64,000 nucleotides of DNA from Streptomyces sp. NL15-2K (GTDB taxonomy: Bacteria; Actinomycetota; Actinomycetes; Streptomycetales; Streptomycetaceae), in assembly GCF_030551255.1 (NCBI RefSeq), contig NZ_CP130630.1:1550001-1614000 (forward strand), given 5' to 3'. This document shows, piece after piece, positions 18,365-27,834 of this stretch (positions are counted from its first letter, which is position 1; every line of letters begins with the position of its first letter). The translations under genes and the position numbers were made by a program. Below the pieces are notes generated by a model. It was given only the letters and a program-made list of their open reading frames with translations, made no database searches and was not told the DNA's origin.

Positions 18365-19564
18365 TCACCGGGTGGCGTTGGGGATGCTCCACTGCGACCA
18401 GGACAGGTTCCAGTCTCCGTCCCCGTTGTCGAGCGCCACCGGCTTGGACGGGTTGATGACCCGGACCAGATCTCCCGGCTGCACGGTGTTGTAGAACCAC
18501 TTCGCGTCTGATGCGCCGAGGTGGACGCATCCGTGGGAGTTGTCCACCCTGCCGATGGCCGCGTTGTCCCATGACGCGTCGTGGATGTACGTACCGCTCC
18601 AGGTCAAGTGGACGTCCCAAAGGACCGGCAGGTTGTAGTAGTCCGGATTTCCGGGGGTGCAGCTGAGTCCGACGCTGCACGAGGACATCTGGATCTTCGC
18701 CTCCTTGTCCAGCACCACCAGGTAGCCACCCCAGGTCCGGTAGTGCGACCCGCCACTCGATACAGGGAGTGTCCGGATCAGTTCACTGCCCCGGTAGACC
18801 GCCATGGACTGGGTGTGGGGATCGACTACCGCGTGGACGTCGGAGTCGACCGTGAAGGAGTGGGTGTAGTCGCCGGTCGCCCAGAGGCCTTTGCCGGTGT
18901 TCACGCCTTCGAGGTCGCCCTCTACGGTGATCTTGTCTCCCAGCGGCCAGGAGGTGCGCGGACGGTAGTCGACACGCCGGTTGGTCATCCAGTGCCAGGC
19001 TCCCGTGACGCGGTCGGTGTCGGTCACGGACAGCACTTTCTGTACGGCGGCTTCATCGGTCACGGGCTTGGTGAACACCACGGTGACGGGCTGTGCGTTG
19101 CCGACCTCGGCCCCAGTGGCGGGGGTGATGGACTGCGCCGTGACGGTGGCGGCCGGATTGACCGTCTCAATGTTCAGACGCTTGGTGACCGACTTTCCGG
19201 ATGAGTCGGTGGCCGTCGCGGTGACCGTGTAGCGGGCGTCGAGGCTGAGGGGGTGAGACGGTGTCCACGTACCGGCCGCCATGTCCAGGGAGCCGGTGAC
19301 AAGGGACCCGTTGGAGCGGATGACCGAGACCTTGGTCAGTTCGGCGTGGGTGACCCCGCAGTGAATGGGCTGATCCGGCTCGGTCCGGCCGGACGCGTCG
19401 GTGACCGTCCGCATCGTGATAGCGCTCGGTCTGGGCGACGACGGCGAGGCCGCGCTCATTCCACACCCGACCAGCGTGAGCACGGAGACCGCCGCGAAGG
19501 TGGCGAGGTACGCCATCTCCTTCATGAACCTGCGCTTTTCCGGCGCCTGGCTAGTGGTTCTCAC
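18365..19564 (-). CDS. L,D-transpeptidase lipoprotein (YkuD), 399 aa
   Basis: A cell-wall enzyme that makes 3-3 peptidoglycan cross-links. Seen: GTG start after GAAGGAGAC; signal peptide with lipobox LTLVGCG; two immunoglobulin-like domains (about 45-250; VTATATDSSGK, ITPATGAEVGNAQPVTVVFTKPV); and the YkuD domain ending in the catalytic motif SHGCVHLG (Cys near residue 352) with an upstream YIHDASWD. This Ig-Ig-YkuD layout is typical of actinobacterial Ldt proteins. Downstream of the LCP gene by 30 nt on the same strand, so the two are probably co-transcribed. Confidence 0.93.
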   Translation of the reverse strand: MRTTSQAPEKRRFMKEMAYLATFAAVSVLTLVGCGMSAASPSSPRPSAITMRTVTDASGRTEPDQPIHCGVTHAELTKVSVIRSNGSLVTGSLDMAAGTWTPSHPLSLDARYTVTATATDSSGKSVTKRLNIETVNPAATVTAQSITPATGAEVGNAQPVTVVFTKPVTDEAAVQKVLSVTDTDRVTGAWHWMTNRRVDYRPRTSWPLGDKITVEGDLEGVNTGKGLWATGDYTHSFTVDSDVHAVVDPHTQSMAVYRGSELIRTLPVSSGGSHYRTWGGYLVVLDKEAKIQMSSCSVGLSCTPGNPDYYNLPVLWDVHLTWSGTYIHDASWDNAAIGRVDNSHGCVHLGASDAKWFYNTVQPGDLVRVINPSKPVALDNGDGDWNLSWSQWSIPNATR

Positions 19565-19594
19565 TGTGTCTCCTTCTCGGCCGGCAGGGCGGCG

Positions 19595-20674
19595 TCACGT
19601 GTCGACGGCGGAAGAGCGCTGGCCGCCGTTGAGATCGGAGTGGGCGTCGTTGGTGCCGATGGTGACCGGCTGGTCGTTCTCCAGTTCACCGAAGAGGGTC
19701 TTGGCCTGTGTCATGTTCCACAGCACCGCGTCACCGGCGTTCGGTGTGTAGTGGTTCGCGTCCGCGATCGGAACCGTCAACTCGTGTCCGCTCCCGCCGG
19801 AAATCCCCTTCAGGCCCAGGAACATCCGCGCCAGGTCGTACGGGGTCATGTTCTTGTCCACGGTCAGCGTCCCGATGCCCGCGCCGAGTGCCGGGTAGAG
19901 CCGGAACGGGTTGAGGAGGGTGGACGGGGCCTCCGCCTGGTGGGCGACGGCGGCCAGGAACCTCTGCTGGTTCGCCATTCTGCTGAGGTCCTGGCCCGCC
20001 TCCTGGTGGCGCTCCCGGACCAGTTCGAGGGACTCCCGGCCGTCCAGCTTCCGGCAGCCCGCCTTGAGGTCGGCCCCCGAGGCCTGGTCCACGATCGGCC
20101 GGTCCAGGCACACGGTGACGCCACCGAGTGCGTTGACGAGATCGACGAAGCCGCCGAAGCCGATCTCCGCGTAATGGTCGATGTGAATGCCCGTGTTGTA
20201 TTCGACGGTCTCCGCCAGCAGTTGGCCGCCGCCCAGGGAGAATGCCGCGTTGAGCTTGTTGGCCGTCGCCGGATGCCGCACGCCGTTCGGGCCGGTGAAC
20301 GCCGGTATGGTCACGTAACTGTCGCGCGGCAGACTGACCAGGGTGTCACCGTCGGCGCCGATGTGCAGCAGCATCATCGAGTCGCTGTTGCCGTAGGAGC
20401 CCTCGTCGTCGTTGCCGGTGTGAAGTGCCTTTCGCTGTTGCGGCGTCAGGTTCTGTCGGTTGTCCGAACCGGCGACGAGATACGTGGTGCCCTTGTCCGG
20501 GGGCGGCTGGTCCGGGAGGGCGCCGAGGTTCACCGTACGGTCCAGTTTCTGGTCCGCCCAGGCGTACGTACCCGCAAAGACCGTGAGCACCGTGAGGACC
20601 AACGTCAGCACGCCCCAGGTGATTCTGCGGCGCCGGTTGCGGGGCCTCACGCCCGGCGCCGGATCACGCTGCAT
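19595..20674 (-). CDS. LytR-CpsA-Psr (LCP) family wall-polymer ligase, 359 aa
   Basis: LCP enzymes transfer teichoic acids or other anionic glycopolymers from lipid carrier to peptidoglycan. Seen: basic cytoplasmic N-terminus, one transmembrane helix (about 18-41; WGVLTLVLTVLTVFAGTYAW), and the extracellular LCP domain with SDSMMLLHIGADGDTLVSLP, RDSYVTIP, NKLNAAFSLGG, GGVTVCLDRPI, and the Arg-rich active-site segment LELVRERHQEAGQDLSRMANQ. Lies upstream of the L,D-transpeptidase gene; both act on the wall. Confidence 0.92.
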   Translation of the reverse strand: MQRDPAPGVRPRNRRRRITWGVLTLVLTVLTVFAGTYAWADQKLDRTVNLGALPDQPPPDKGTTYLVAGSDNRQNLTPQQRKALHTGNDDEGSYGNSDSMMLLHIGADGDTLVSLPRDSYVTIPAFTGPNGVRHPATANKLNAAFSLGGGQLLAETVEYNTGIHIDHYAEIGFGGFVDLVNALGGVTVCLDRPIVDQASGADLKAGCRKLDGRESLELVRERHQEAGQDLSRMANQQRFLAAVAHQAEAPSTLLNPFRLYPALGAGIGTLTVDKNMTPYDLARMFLGLKGISGGSGHELTVPIADANHYTPNAGDAVLWNMTQAKTLFGELENDQPVTIGTNDAHSDLNGGQRSSAVDT

Positions 20675-20790
20675 CCGGACCTCCCTGAGGGCGTGGGCGA
20701 CATCCCCGCCGATGAATGCTGTTCAACGTTCGATGCGCCTCAGCCTAGGGATCAACTGAACGTTCCCAGAAGAGAGCTGCCAAATCTTGA

Positions 20791-20802
20791 CCCTTGCAAG
20801 GG
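20791..20802. promoter_or_regulatory. Palindrome CCCTTGCAAGGG between divergent wall genes
   Basis: A perfect 12-bp palindrome overlapping a TTGACC (20787-20792) that could serve as a -35 for the plus-strand transglycosylase. It lies between the LCP and GT51 genes, which are transcribed apart. Possible shared operator; the binding protein is unknown. Confidence 0.35.
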
Positions 20803-20910
20803 ATGCTTCTGAGGAATATCGCAAGCATTCCCTACCGAGGCCTTATAGGAATTTCACGCGGATGGTGCGTAATAAGGAATCACGGCCGGGTACAGGGGAG
20901 GCGTTTACGC

Positions 20911-21828
20911 ATGATGGCTGTCGTGTCCCACGTCGGTCGCACCAGACCACTCGGCCGGTTCGCCGCCGCCGGTGCCCTCGGTGCCGGAGCCGCGGTGCTC
21001 TTCGGTTTCGCCCGGTCCTTCCTGCGCTACGGTTTCGACGCCGCTGCCACCCTTGTGGTCTTCGCCGTCGCCACCGCTACAGTGCTGACGCTCGACAGGC
21101 TCGTACGCCACGGCGCGCTGCCTCGGTGGCTGCGCCGTCTCATCACCCGTGTGTGCGTCCTCGGCCTCGCCGTGGCCGTCGTGCTCGCGGCAGCGGGAGG
21201 TGTCCTCCTGGCAGCCACGCCGGGGGTGGGCGACGCGGAGGCCCTGGTGCGCGCACAGGCCGCCGTACACGCGGTGAGCGACCCGGACGCGAGCACGCCG
21301 CCGAAGGTCGCCGCGGCGCTGGTGGCCACCGAGGACGCGCGTTTCTGGCACAACCCCGGCATCGACCCTGTCGGCGTGCTGCGTGCGCTGGTGTTCTGGG
21401 CAGACGGCCGCGGAGGCGACGGAGGGGGTGCCACCATCGAGCAGCAACTCGCCAAGATGCTCTACACCGACGGGCAACGCACCCGGCGCGACCAGCTGGA
21501 ACAGGTTGCGCTGGCCGTCAAGCTCGCTCATGCCTGTCCGAAGAGCGAAATCCTGCGGATGTACCTGTCCACCGCGTATTTCGGCCAGGGGTACTTCGGT
21601 CTGGACGCGGCCGCACACGGGTACTTCAAGAAGAGTCCCGCCCAGCTGGACTGGCCGCAGGCCGCCCTCCTCGTCGGCCTGGTCCAGGCGCCGTCCGCCT
21701 ACGATCCCCTTCACCACCCCGGTCTGGCCAGGCAGCGCCGCGCCGAGGTCCTGGGCCGCCTGGAGGCGGTCGGCGACCTCACCCCACGCCAGGTCAAGGC
21801 CTTCGACGCCGCGCCGTTGGGCGTCTGA
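20911..21828 (+). CDS. Monofunctional GT51 peptidoglycan glycosyltransferase, about 305 aa
   Basis: A membrane-bound transglycosylase that polymerises lipid II into glycan strands. Seen: two N-terminal hydrophobic segments (VLFGFARSFLRYGF region and VCVLGLAVAVVLAAAGGVLL), then the GT51 motifs ATEDARFWHNPGIDPVGVLR (catalytic Glu), GGATIEQQLAKML, and KSEILRMYLSTAYFGQGYFG. No transpeptidase domain follows, so it is a monofunctional MtgA-like enzyme. ATG at 20911 (or 20914) is chosen because GGGGAGG lies 9-15 nt upstream. Divergent from the LCP gene. Confidence 0.9.
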   Translation: MMAVVSHVGRTRPLGRFAAAGALGAGAAVLFGFARSFLRYGFDAAATLVVFAVATATVLTLDRLVRHGALPRWLRRLITRVCVLGLAVAVVLAAAGGVLLAATPGVGDAEALVRAQAAVHAVSDPDASTPPKVAAALVATEDARFWHNPGIDPVGVLRALVFWADGRGGDGGGATIEQQLAKMLYTDGQRTRRDQLEQVALAVKLAHACPKSEILRMYLSTAYFGQGYFGLDAAAHGYFKKSPAQLDWPQAALLVGLVQAPSAYDPLHHPGLARQRRAEVLGRLEAVGDLTPRQVKAFDAAPLGV

Positions 21829-21906
21829 ACACGGCGAGCGCGAGCGGCAGGCCGAGAGTCGGCGGGCCCCTCGCACCGGCCAGGTAGGCACGGGTGACCT
21901 TGAGCA

Positions 21907-22593
21907 TCAGTGAGCCGATGCCGTCGCCGCCAGTGCCGCGGTCGTCAACGCCCCGACCAGCAGGGGAATGGCCAGGCCGTGGTGGATGACGAGCCAGGCG
22001 CCGAGCACTGCCCCCGCCAGCATCGAGACGACCGCGCCCGCACGGTGCGCGGAACGGGTGCCCGAGCCGCCCCCGACTCGGGACTCGGCAGCCAGGCCGG
22101 TCAGCGTCATCGTGAGAACCGTCGTCGTCAGGTCGGGCACGCCCAGCCGGCGTACCGTCGCGTTGCGCAGGCCCATGGCGAGCGCCGTGAGGACGATCAG
22201 CGCATAGGCGGTGCGGGCGTGGCCGGGTGAGATGTAGGCGACCACCGACGCCGCGCCCATCAACGCCGCCTCGACCGCGAGCGTCACTCGCGTCCAGCTC
22301 CGGCGGGAGCCCTCCCCCATCCATACCGCGATCCGGCCGCCGGTCACCGCACCCGCCAGGTAGGTGCCCAGCGACGTGGCCGCGTGCGGCACCGAGAATC
22401 CCGGCGCCCCGGCCGCGGCGAAGCCCAGCACCACCACGTTCCCGGTCATGTTCGCCGTGAAGATACGCCCGATGCCCAGGTAGGTCACCGCATCGATCAG
22501 CCCGCTGACCGCGGTCAGAGTCAGCAGCACCGCGACGAGCGGCAGGCCGCGCGCCTTCGGGGTGTCCTTATCAGTCCGTGTCTCGCTGACCAT
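21907..22593 (-). CDS. DUF1275 (YoaK-like) membrane protein, 228 aa
   Basis: Six predicted transmembrane segments and the family signature SGLIDAVTYLGIGRIFTANM followed by TGNVVVLG near the N-terminus. Internal hydrophobic helices include VLTALAMGLRNATVRRLGVP, also family-typical. Function of the family is unknown. Single gene, with no evident operon partners. Confidence 0.88.
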   Translation of the reverse strand: MVSETRTDKDTPKARGLPLVAVLLTLTAVSGLIDAVTYLGIGRIFTANMTGNVVVLGFAAAGAPGFSVPHAATSLGTYLAGAVTGGRIAVWMGEGSRRSWTRVTLAVEAALMGAASVVAYISPGHARTAYALIVLTALAMGLRNATVRRLGVPDLTTTVLTMTLTGLAAESRVGGGSGTRSAHRAGAVVSMLAGAVLGAWLVIHHGLAIPLLVGALTTAALAATASAH

Positions 22594-22674
22594 CGGATCA
22601 GTGGACCATGGCCAGGTGAGAGAACGGCGAAAGCCTCAGACCCCGAAGGCTCGCGAAGGCGGCCGGGGCTGTCG

Positions 22675-25665
22675 TCAGGGCAACTCGGTCACGCGGTCGG
22701 TGCCGGGTGGGGCGACCGGGCTGTGGGCGGTGAGGTAGTCGGTGAGGGCCGCGATGTCGTCCCCGCCGCCGACGGTGTCGGTGCCCTCGGCGAAGGTGGT
22801 GAATCCGTCGCCGCCCGCGGCGAGGAAGGTGTTCGCGGTCACCCGGTAGGTGGCGTCCGGCCGCAGTGGTTCGCCGTTGAGCGCGATCGACGCCGGGTCG
22901 ATGCGGTCGCCGACCGGCGCGGTGTGGGAGAAGGAGTACGTCAGGCCCTTGGAGACGCCGAGCATGAGGGTGGGTGCCCGGGTGCCCGAGTCGTTGAACT
23001 GCTCTTCCAGGATCTTCTCGATCTGCGCTCCCGTCAGGTTCACGGAGACCAGGGACCCGGCGAAGGGCTGTACGGCGAAGGCCTCGGCGTAGGTGATCTC
23101 GCCGGGTGCCTCCCCGCCCGTCGACGACCCGTGGACCAGGTCGGCCCGCACCCCGCCCGGGTTCATCAGGGCGATCCGGGCCCCGCCGCGCTCCGGTGCG
23201 GCGGTCGCGGCGAGTTGGGCGTCGGCGACGAGGTTCGCCAGGTCGGACTCGGTGTCGCGGGTCTCGGAGCGGGTGATGTCGGCGGTGACGCTGCCGACGA
23301 CCCGGTTGGCCAGCGGCGCCGACAGGGCCTTCCACTTGTCGATGACGGCACTCTGATCGGCGTCCTTGGCGCCGGTGCGGGTGACGAGGTGGTTCATCGC
23401 GGCGACCTGGTCCCGTACGACATCTCCGGTACGGCGGTCCACCGGCAGCCGGGTCTCGGTGACGACCCGGCCGAACGACGAGGCCGAGGTGACCAGGCGG
23501 GGATTACCGGCCGGGTCGGGCAGGGAGCAGATGTACGGCTGGTGGGTGTGGCCGGTCACCACGGTGTCGATCGCCGGGTCGAGGTTCTTGGCGATGTCCA
23601 CGATCGGGCCGGAGATGCCGTCGCACTGACCGTACGATCCGGCCTGCACTCCGCCCTGGTGCAGCAGGACGACGATCGCCTCCACTCCCTGGCGGCGCAG
23701 TTCGCGGGCGGAGGCGTTCGCGGTCTGTACCTCGTCGAGGAAGCGGACGGACTTGATGCCGGACTGGCCGGTGACCTCGGGGGTGCCCTCCAAGGTCATG
23801 CCGATGAAGCCGACCTTCACCCCGTCCACCTTCTTCACCCAGGTGGGCGCCAGGAGGGGCTTGCCTGAGGCGCGGTCGATGACGTTGGCGGCCAGCCAGG
23901 GGAACTGGGCGCCGTCGTACGGCTCGTCCTTGATGAAGCAGCCGTCCTCGGGGTGGCAGCCCCCGTGTTGCATGCGCAGCAGTTCCTCGGTGCCCTCGTC
24001 CAACTCGTGGTTGCCGACGCTGGTGACGTCCAGGTGCAGCTTCTCCATGGATTCGACGGTGGGTTCGTCGTGGAAGAGGCCGGAGAGGAAGGGGCTGGCG
24101 CCGATGATGTCGCCCGCGGCGACGGTCAGCGAGGTGCCGGTGCCCTGCCGGAGTTGCCCGAGCCGGGCCGCGAGGTATTCGGCGCCGCCGACCGGCGTGG
24201 TCTTCGGGTCGAGCTTGGAGCCGAGGTTGGCGTCGCGTCCGGTGGGCGGCTCCAGGTTGCCGTGGAAGTCGTTGAAGGACAGCAGCTGGACGTCGACGGT
24301 GGAGGGCGGCTGCTGAGTCGTGGGGAAGGTGCGGGTGTACGAGATCCACAGCCGGACGTCGGCCGCGTCCGTACGGCCGTTGCCGTCGAGGTCTCCGGCC
24401 GCGCCGGCGGTCGGGACGACCGCCAGGTCCTTGGCGCTGACGGCGCCGTCGCCGTTGACGTCCGGAGTGCGGGTGGCGAGGAGATCCGGCCGGACCGACA
24501 GCAGGTGGAACTTCGTGACGCTGCCGTTGAAGCCGAAGTTGTCGTCGGCGACGAGGACGAGTGAGCGGGAGCCGTCGGGCAGCCGCGGGCCCCAGGTGAT
24601 GCCCTCGACGTTGTCGGCGTCGGTGCCGGAGGTGGTGAAGTCGTACAGCAGCCTCTTCGGCATGGGCCTCTCGGTGCCGGACAGGGCTTCCTTGCCGCCC
24701 ACGTCCGTCGCGCCGATGGTGCTGGTCCAGTAGAGGCGGATGGAGAAGCCGACACCGGAGGCGAAGGAGCGTTCGACGGTGAGGTAGTCGGTGTCGTTGA
24801 TCGCGAGGATCTCGGAGACGCCCCGGTCCGCCGAGTACGTGCCGACCGGGGCGGGCAGGGGGGCGGTGGGCGCGTCGGAGATCGGGTCGACCTCGTAGAC
24901 GTGCTCGGCCTCCGGCTGCCCTGTCCGACGGTCCATCAGCAGCAGGCGGGACGGGCTCTTGACCGTCAGCCCGGCCGCGGGGCCGTCCTGCACGAGGGCG
25001 TTCTCGGTGATGGTGGCCACCGTGCGCCCGTCCGGGGAGAGGGTGAGCCCTTCCAGGGCCTGGTTGTTGCGCACCCCGGCGGTGAGTGTGCCCGAGGCCG
25101 ACCGGACGGGGGCGTACGCCTTGGGCAGCGGCAGTTCGCGTACGTACCCGCCGGAGGTGGCCGCCTCGCGGACGAAGGCGGGCTGCCCGGCCGAAGAGGC
25201 GCCCTCGCTGGTCCACAGCAGGCTCTCGCCGCCCGAGGTCCAGCGGATCGCCTCGGGGTCGACCGCCTTGGGGGCGAAGGGTTCGCCGGTGGTGTCGGCG
25301 AGGACGGTCAGGGCGTCGAGGGCGGGCTTGTCGCCGGCGAAGGCCGCACCGTCGATCGGCAGTCGGAGGGTGTAGAAGCGGGCCTTGCCGTTCTCCGAGC
25401 GGTCGTCGCTGAGGGCGACGTACTCGCCGGACCGCGGGTCGTAGTCGATGCCGGACAAGCCGCCGAACGGCATGCCGAACTCCGTCGTCCCGGCGGGGAC
25501 GGTGAGGGTGTCGAGGAGCCGGACGTCCTGCGCCTTCCCGGAGGCTTCCGCCTCCGGTTCTGCCGCGAAGCCGTTCGTCAGGGCCAGGCTGCCCAGGAGT
25601 CCGGTCGCTGCGAGGGAGGCGAGGAGCGCACGTCTGCGGCGGCGCGAGGGGGGTCTGTGTCGCAT
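22675..25665 (-). CDS. Secreted phytase-like / dockerin-like / 5'-nucleotidase fusion, 996 aa
   Basis: Seen: ATG 25665 after GGAAGGA; Arg-rich signal peptide (RRRRRALLASLAATGLL, about 1-35). About 45-430 is an esterase-like-activity-of-phytase (DUF3616-type) propeller (GGLSGIDYDPRSGEYVALSD, NVEGITWGPRLPDGSRSLVL). About 440-485 has two EF-hand-like Ca loops resembling a dockerin (DVNGDGAVSAKDL, DLDGNGRTDAADVRLW). About 505-740 is a metallophosphatase (LSFNDFHGNLEP, GNHELDEG, VVTGHTHQPYI), and about 780-990 is the 5'-nucleotidase C domain (NPGGVRADL, YRVTANTFLAAGGDGFTTF). It should release phosphate and nucleosides outside the cell. The nucleoside importer operon lies immediately upstream on the same strand, suggesting a joint salvage role. 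Confidence 0.92.
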   Translation of the reverse strand: MRHRPPSRRRRRALLASLAATGLLGSLALTNGFAAEPEAEASGKAQDVRLLDTLTVPAGTTEFGMPFGGLSGIDYDPRSGEYVALSDDRSENGKARFYTLRLPIDGAAFAGDKPALDALTVLADTTGEPFAPKAVDPEAIRWTSGGESLLWTSEGASSAGQPAFVREAATSGGYVRELPLPKAYAPVRSASGTLTAGVRNNQALEGLTLSPDGRTVATITENALVQDGPAAGLTVKSPSRLLLMDRRTGQPEAEHVYEVDPISDAPTAPLPAPVGTYSADRGVSEILAINDTDYLTVERSFASGVGFSIRLYWTSTIGATDVGGKEALSGTERPMPKRLLYDFTTSGTDADNVEGITWGPRLPDGSRSLVLVADDNFGFNGSVTKFHLLSVRPDLLATRTPDVNGDGAVSAKDLAVVPTAGAAGDLDGNGRTDAADVRLWISYTRTFPTTQQPPSTVDVQLLSFNDFHGNLEPPTGRDANLGSKLDPKTTPVGGAEYLAARLGQLRQGTGTSLTVAAGDIIGASPFLSGLFHDEPTVESMEKLHLDVTSVGNHELDEGTEELLRMQHGGCHPEDGCFIKDEPYDGAQFPWLAANVIDRASGKPLLAPTWVKKVDGVKVGFIGMTLEGTPEVTGQSGIKSVRFLDEVQTANASARELRRQGVEAIVVLLHQGGVQAGSYGQCDGISGPIVDIAKNLDPAIDTVVTGHTHQPYICSLPDPAGNPRLVTSASSFGRVVTETRLPVDRRTGDVVRDQVAAMNHLVTRTGAKDADQSAVIDKWKALSAPLANRVVGSVTADITRSETRDTESDLANLVADAQLAATAAPERGGARIALMNPGGVRADLVHGSSTGGEAPGEITYAEAFAVQPFAGSLVSVNLTGAQIEKILEEQFNDSGTRAPTLMLGVSKGLTYSFSHTAPVGDRIDPASIALNGEPLRPDATYRVTANTFLAAGGDGFTTFAEGTDTVGGGDDIAALTDYLTAHSPVAPPGTDRVTELP

Positions 25666-25696
25666 GGGTGTCCTTCCAAAGGGGGGCATCACATGG

Positions 25697-25727
25697 GCGT
25701 GCGGGCATGGCTCGCCGACCCGCACGC
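25697..25727 (-). terminator. Stem-loop after the nucleoside ABC operon
   Basis: GCGTGCGGG (25697-25705) pairs perfectly with CCCGCACGC (25719-25727), 13-nt loop, about 50 nt after the last stop of the minus-strand ABC operon and before the nucleotidase start. Probably a terminator, leaving the nucleotidase to its own promoter. Confidence 0.55.
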
Positions 25728-25780
25728 TCGGCAAGGTGCGGACGGGTGGGAAAGTCCAGCGAGAGGGGAGTGACGAGGCG

Positions 25781-26716
25781 TCAGAGTGAGGCAGCGGCCG
25801 GCACGGCACGGCCCCGGCGCTTGCGCCGCCACGCGTACAGCGCGAGGGCGACCAGCGTCATCGCGTACGGGATCGTCGACACCAGCTGCGGCGGCACGTC
25901 GAGGGTGCCGAGTTGCACGGCCAGTGCCTCCGCCGCTCCGAAGCCGAGTGCGGCGAGGAAGACACCCCAGGGCCGCAGACCGCCGAGGAACACGGCGGCG
26001 AGGGCGATGAAACCGCGGCCGGCCGTCATGTCCCGTACGAAGAAGGAGACGTAGCCCATGCTGAGGAAGACCCCGGCGAGTCCGGCGAGGGCACCGCTGA
26101 GGGCGAGTCCGGTGTACTGGACCCGCCGTACGGCGATCCCGACCGACGCCGCCGCGTCGGGCATCTCGCCGACCGCGCGCAGGTGGAGGCCGAAGCGAGT
26201 GCGGTAGAACAGCCAGGCGACGAAGGGTGCGGCCAGGAAGGCCAGCCAGGTGATCATGTTCTGGCCGCTCAGCACATCGCCGATGACCGGGACCTTCTCG
26301 ACGCCCGGCAGCGTGACGGTCGGCAGGCTGCCGCTCTTCAGGCCGGAGGTGCCGCCCTTGTCGTCGAGGAGGCTGTAGACGGCGTAGGCGGTGCCGCCGG
26401 AGGCGAGGAGGTTGAGGCCGATGCCCGCGATGATCGCGTCGGCGCCCAGCTCCAGGCGGAGGGCGGCGAGCAGGACGCCCAGCAGGGTCGCCATCGCGAC
26501 GCCGCTGACCGTGCCCAGCGCGACGGAGCCGCTGTAACCGGCGACGAGCGCCCCGGTGCAGGCGGCGGAGAGCATCTGGCCCTCCAGGGCGATGTTGCTG
26601 ATGCCGGCGCGTTCGGCGACCAGCCCGCCGAACGCGGCGAGCAGGTACGGCGTGGCGATCCGCAGCGCGGCCGCCAGGAAGGCGCTGCTCAGGACGACGT
26701 CGAGCACGGAACTCAT
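25781..26716 (-). CDS. Nucleoside ABC transporter permease (BmpD/NupQ-type), 311 aa
   Basis: One of two membrane subunits of a BMP-family (purine nucleoside) ABC importer. Seen: about eight to ten hydrophobic helices and the branched-chain-permease-like motif LVAERAGISNIALEGQM near residue 35, LELGADAIIAGIGLNLLASG, and GFIALAAVFLGGLRPWGVF. ATG 26716 overlaps the stop of the companion permease (ATGA). Confidence 0.92.
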   Translation of the reverse strand: MSSVLDVVLSSAFLAAALRIATPYLLAAFGGLVAERAGISNIALEGQMLSAACTGALVAGYSGSVALGTVSGVAMATLLGVLLAALRLELGADAIIAGIGLNLLASGGTAYAVYSLLDDKGGTSGLKSGSLPTVTLPGVEKVPVIGDVLSGQNMITWLAFLAAPFVAWLFYRTRFGLHLRAVGEMPDAAASVGIAVRRVQYTGLALSGALAGLAGVFLSMGYVSFFVRDMTAGRGFIALAAVFLGGLRPWGVFLAALGFGAAEALAVQLGTLDVPPQLVSTIPYAMTLVALALYAWRRKRRGRAVPAAASL

Positions 26717-27834
26717 CGGACGCCCACCTGCCTCCGCGCGATCCGGCGCTTGAGCAGGCTCGGCAGGGCCTGGGCGGTGACCAGCAGCACGATGACCGCC
26801 TGGATGACCACCACGATCTCGGTGCCGACGTCGGTCTGCTGTTCCATGATGTCGCCCCCGGCGCGCAGGTAGGAGTAGAAGAGCCCGGCGACCACGACCA
26901 CCAGCGGGTTGTTCCTGGCCAGCAGGGCGACCACGATCCCTTCGAAGGCGAGGCTTCCGGCGAGCCCGGGTTCCAGTCGCCCGTACACGCCCTGGACGAG
27001 ATGGGCTCCGGCCAGGCCCGCGACGGCGCCGCCGATGACGAAACTCCACTCGATGACGCGGGGCACGCGGATGCCGCCGTACGCCGCGAAGTCGGGGTTG
27101 GCGCCGGTCATGCGGATGCGGTAGCCGAGCGGAGTGCGGGTGATGAGCAGCCACAGCGCGACGGCGGTCAGCAGCATCACCCCGAAACCGATGTTGGCTC
27201 GGCCCAGCGGGACGCCGAACCAGTCGCTCAGCGGGGTGAGCGCGGAGTCCTGCTGGATGGACTTCGAGTGCACGGCGCTGCTGCCGGACTCCTTCAGCGG
27301 GCCGTTGACCAGGTAGTCGTAGACGCGGACGACGATGGCGTTGAGCATCAGCGTCGCCACGATCTCGTTGGCGCCGAGGCGTGCCTTCATCGCGCCGGGC
27401 ACCAGGCCCATTCCGGCGCCCGCGGCGGCGGCCGCGGCCATGGGCACGATCACGGCGACGACGGGTGACAGCGGCACGAAGATCGCGACGGTCGCGGCCG
27501 CCAGCGCACCGGCGTAGACCTGGCTCTCGGCGCCGAGGCTGATCTGCCGGGCGCGGAAGGGGATCGCGACCGACAGCCCGAGCAGGGTGAGGGTGGTGGC
27601 GTCCTCCAGCCAGCGGCCGACACGGAAGGAGCGTTCCAGCGGGCCGGTGAGCATCACCTCGTAGGCGCGGATCGGGTCGTTGCCGGTGGCGAGCATGACG
27701 AGGAAGCCGATGGCCAGGGCGGCCAGGACGGTGGCCAGGGCCATGCTGAGGTCGACGGCGAAGTCGCGGCGCCGGGTGGCGCGGTACTGGCGGCGGTCCT
27801 CGGTCTCGATCGCCGTCATGGGGGTGGTGGTCAT
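26713..27834 (-). CDS. Nucleoside ABC transporter permease (BmpC/NupP-type), 373 aa
   Basis: The larger permease of the importer. Seen: transmembrane helix after a charged N-terminus (MALATVLAALAIGFLVML), ARQISLGAESQVYAGALAA, LGANEIVATLMLNAI, and GNNPL-like ARNNPLVVVVAGLFYSYLRAG. ATG 27834 overlaps the ATPase stop (27831), and its own stop overlaps the next permease start, so translation of the operon is chained. Confidence 0.92.
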   Translation of the reverse strand: MTTTPMTAIETEDRRQYRATRRRDFAVDLSMALATVLAALAIGFLVMLATGNDPIRAYEVMLTGPLERSFRVGRWLEDATTLTLLGLSVAIPFRARQISLGAESQVYAGALAAATVAIFVPLSPVVAVIVPMAAAAAAGAGMGLVPGAMKARLGANEIVATLMLNAIVVRVYDYLVNGPLKESGSSAVHSKSIQQDSALTPLSDWFGVPLGRANIGFGVMLLTAVALWLLITRTPLGYRIRMTGANPDFAAYGGIRVPRVIEWSFVIGGAVAGLAGAHLVQGVYGRLEPGLAGSLAFEGIVVALLARNNPLVVVVAGLFYSYLRAGGDIMEQQTDVGTEIVVVIQAVIVLLVTAQALPSLLKRRIARRQVGVR

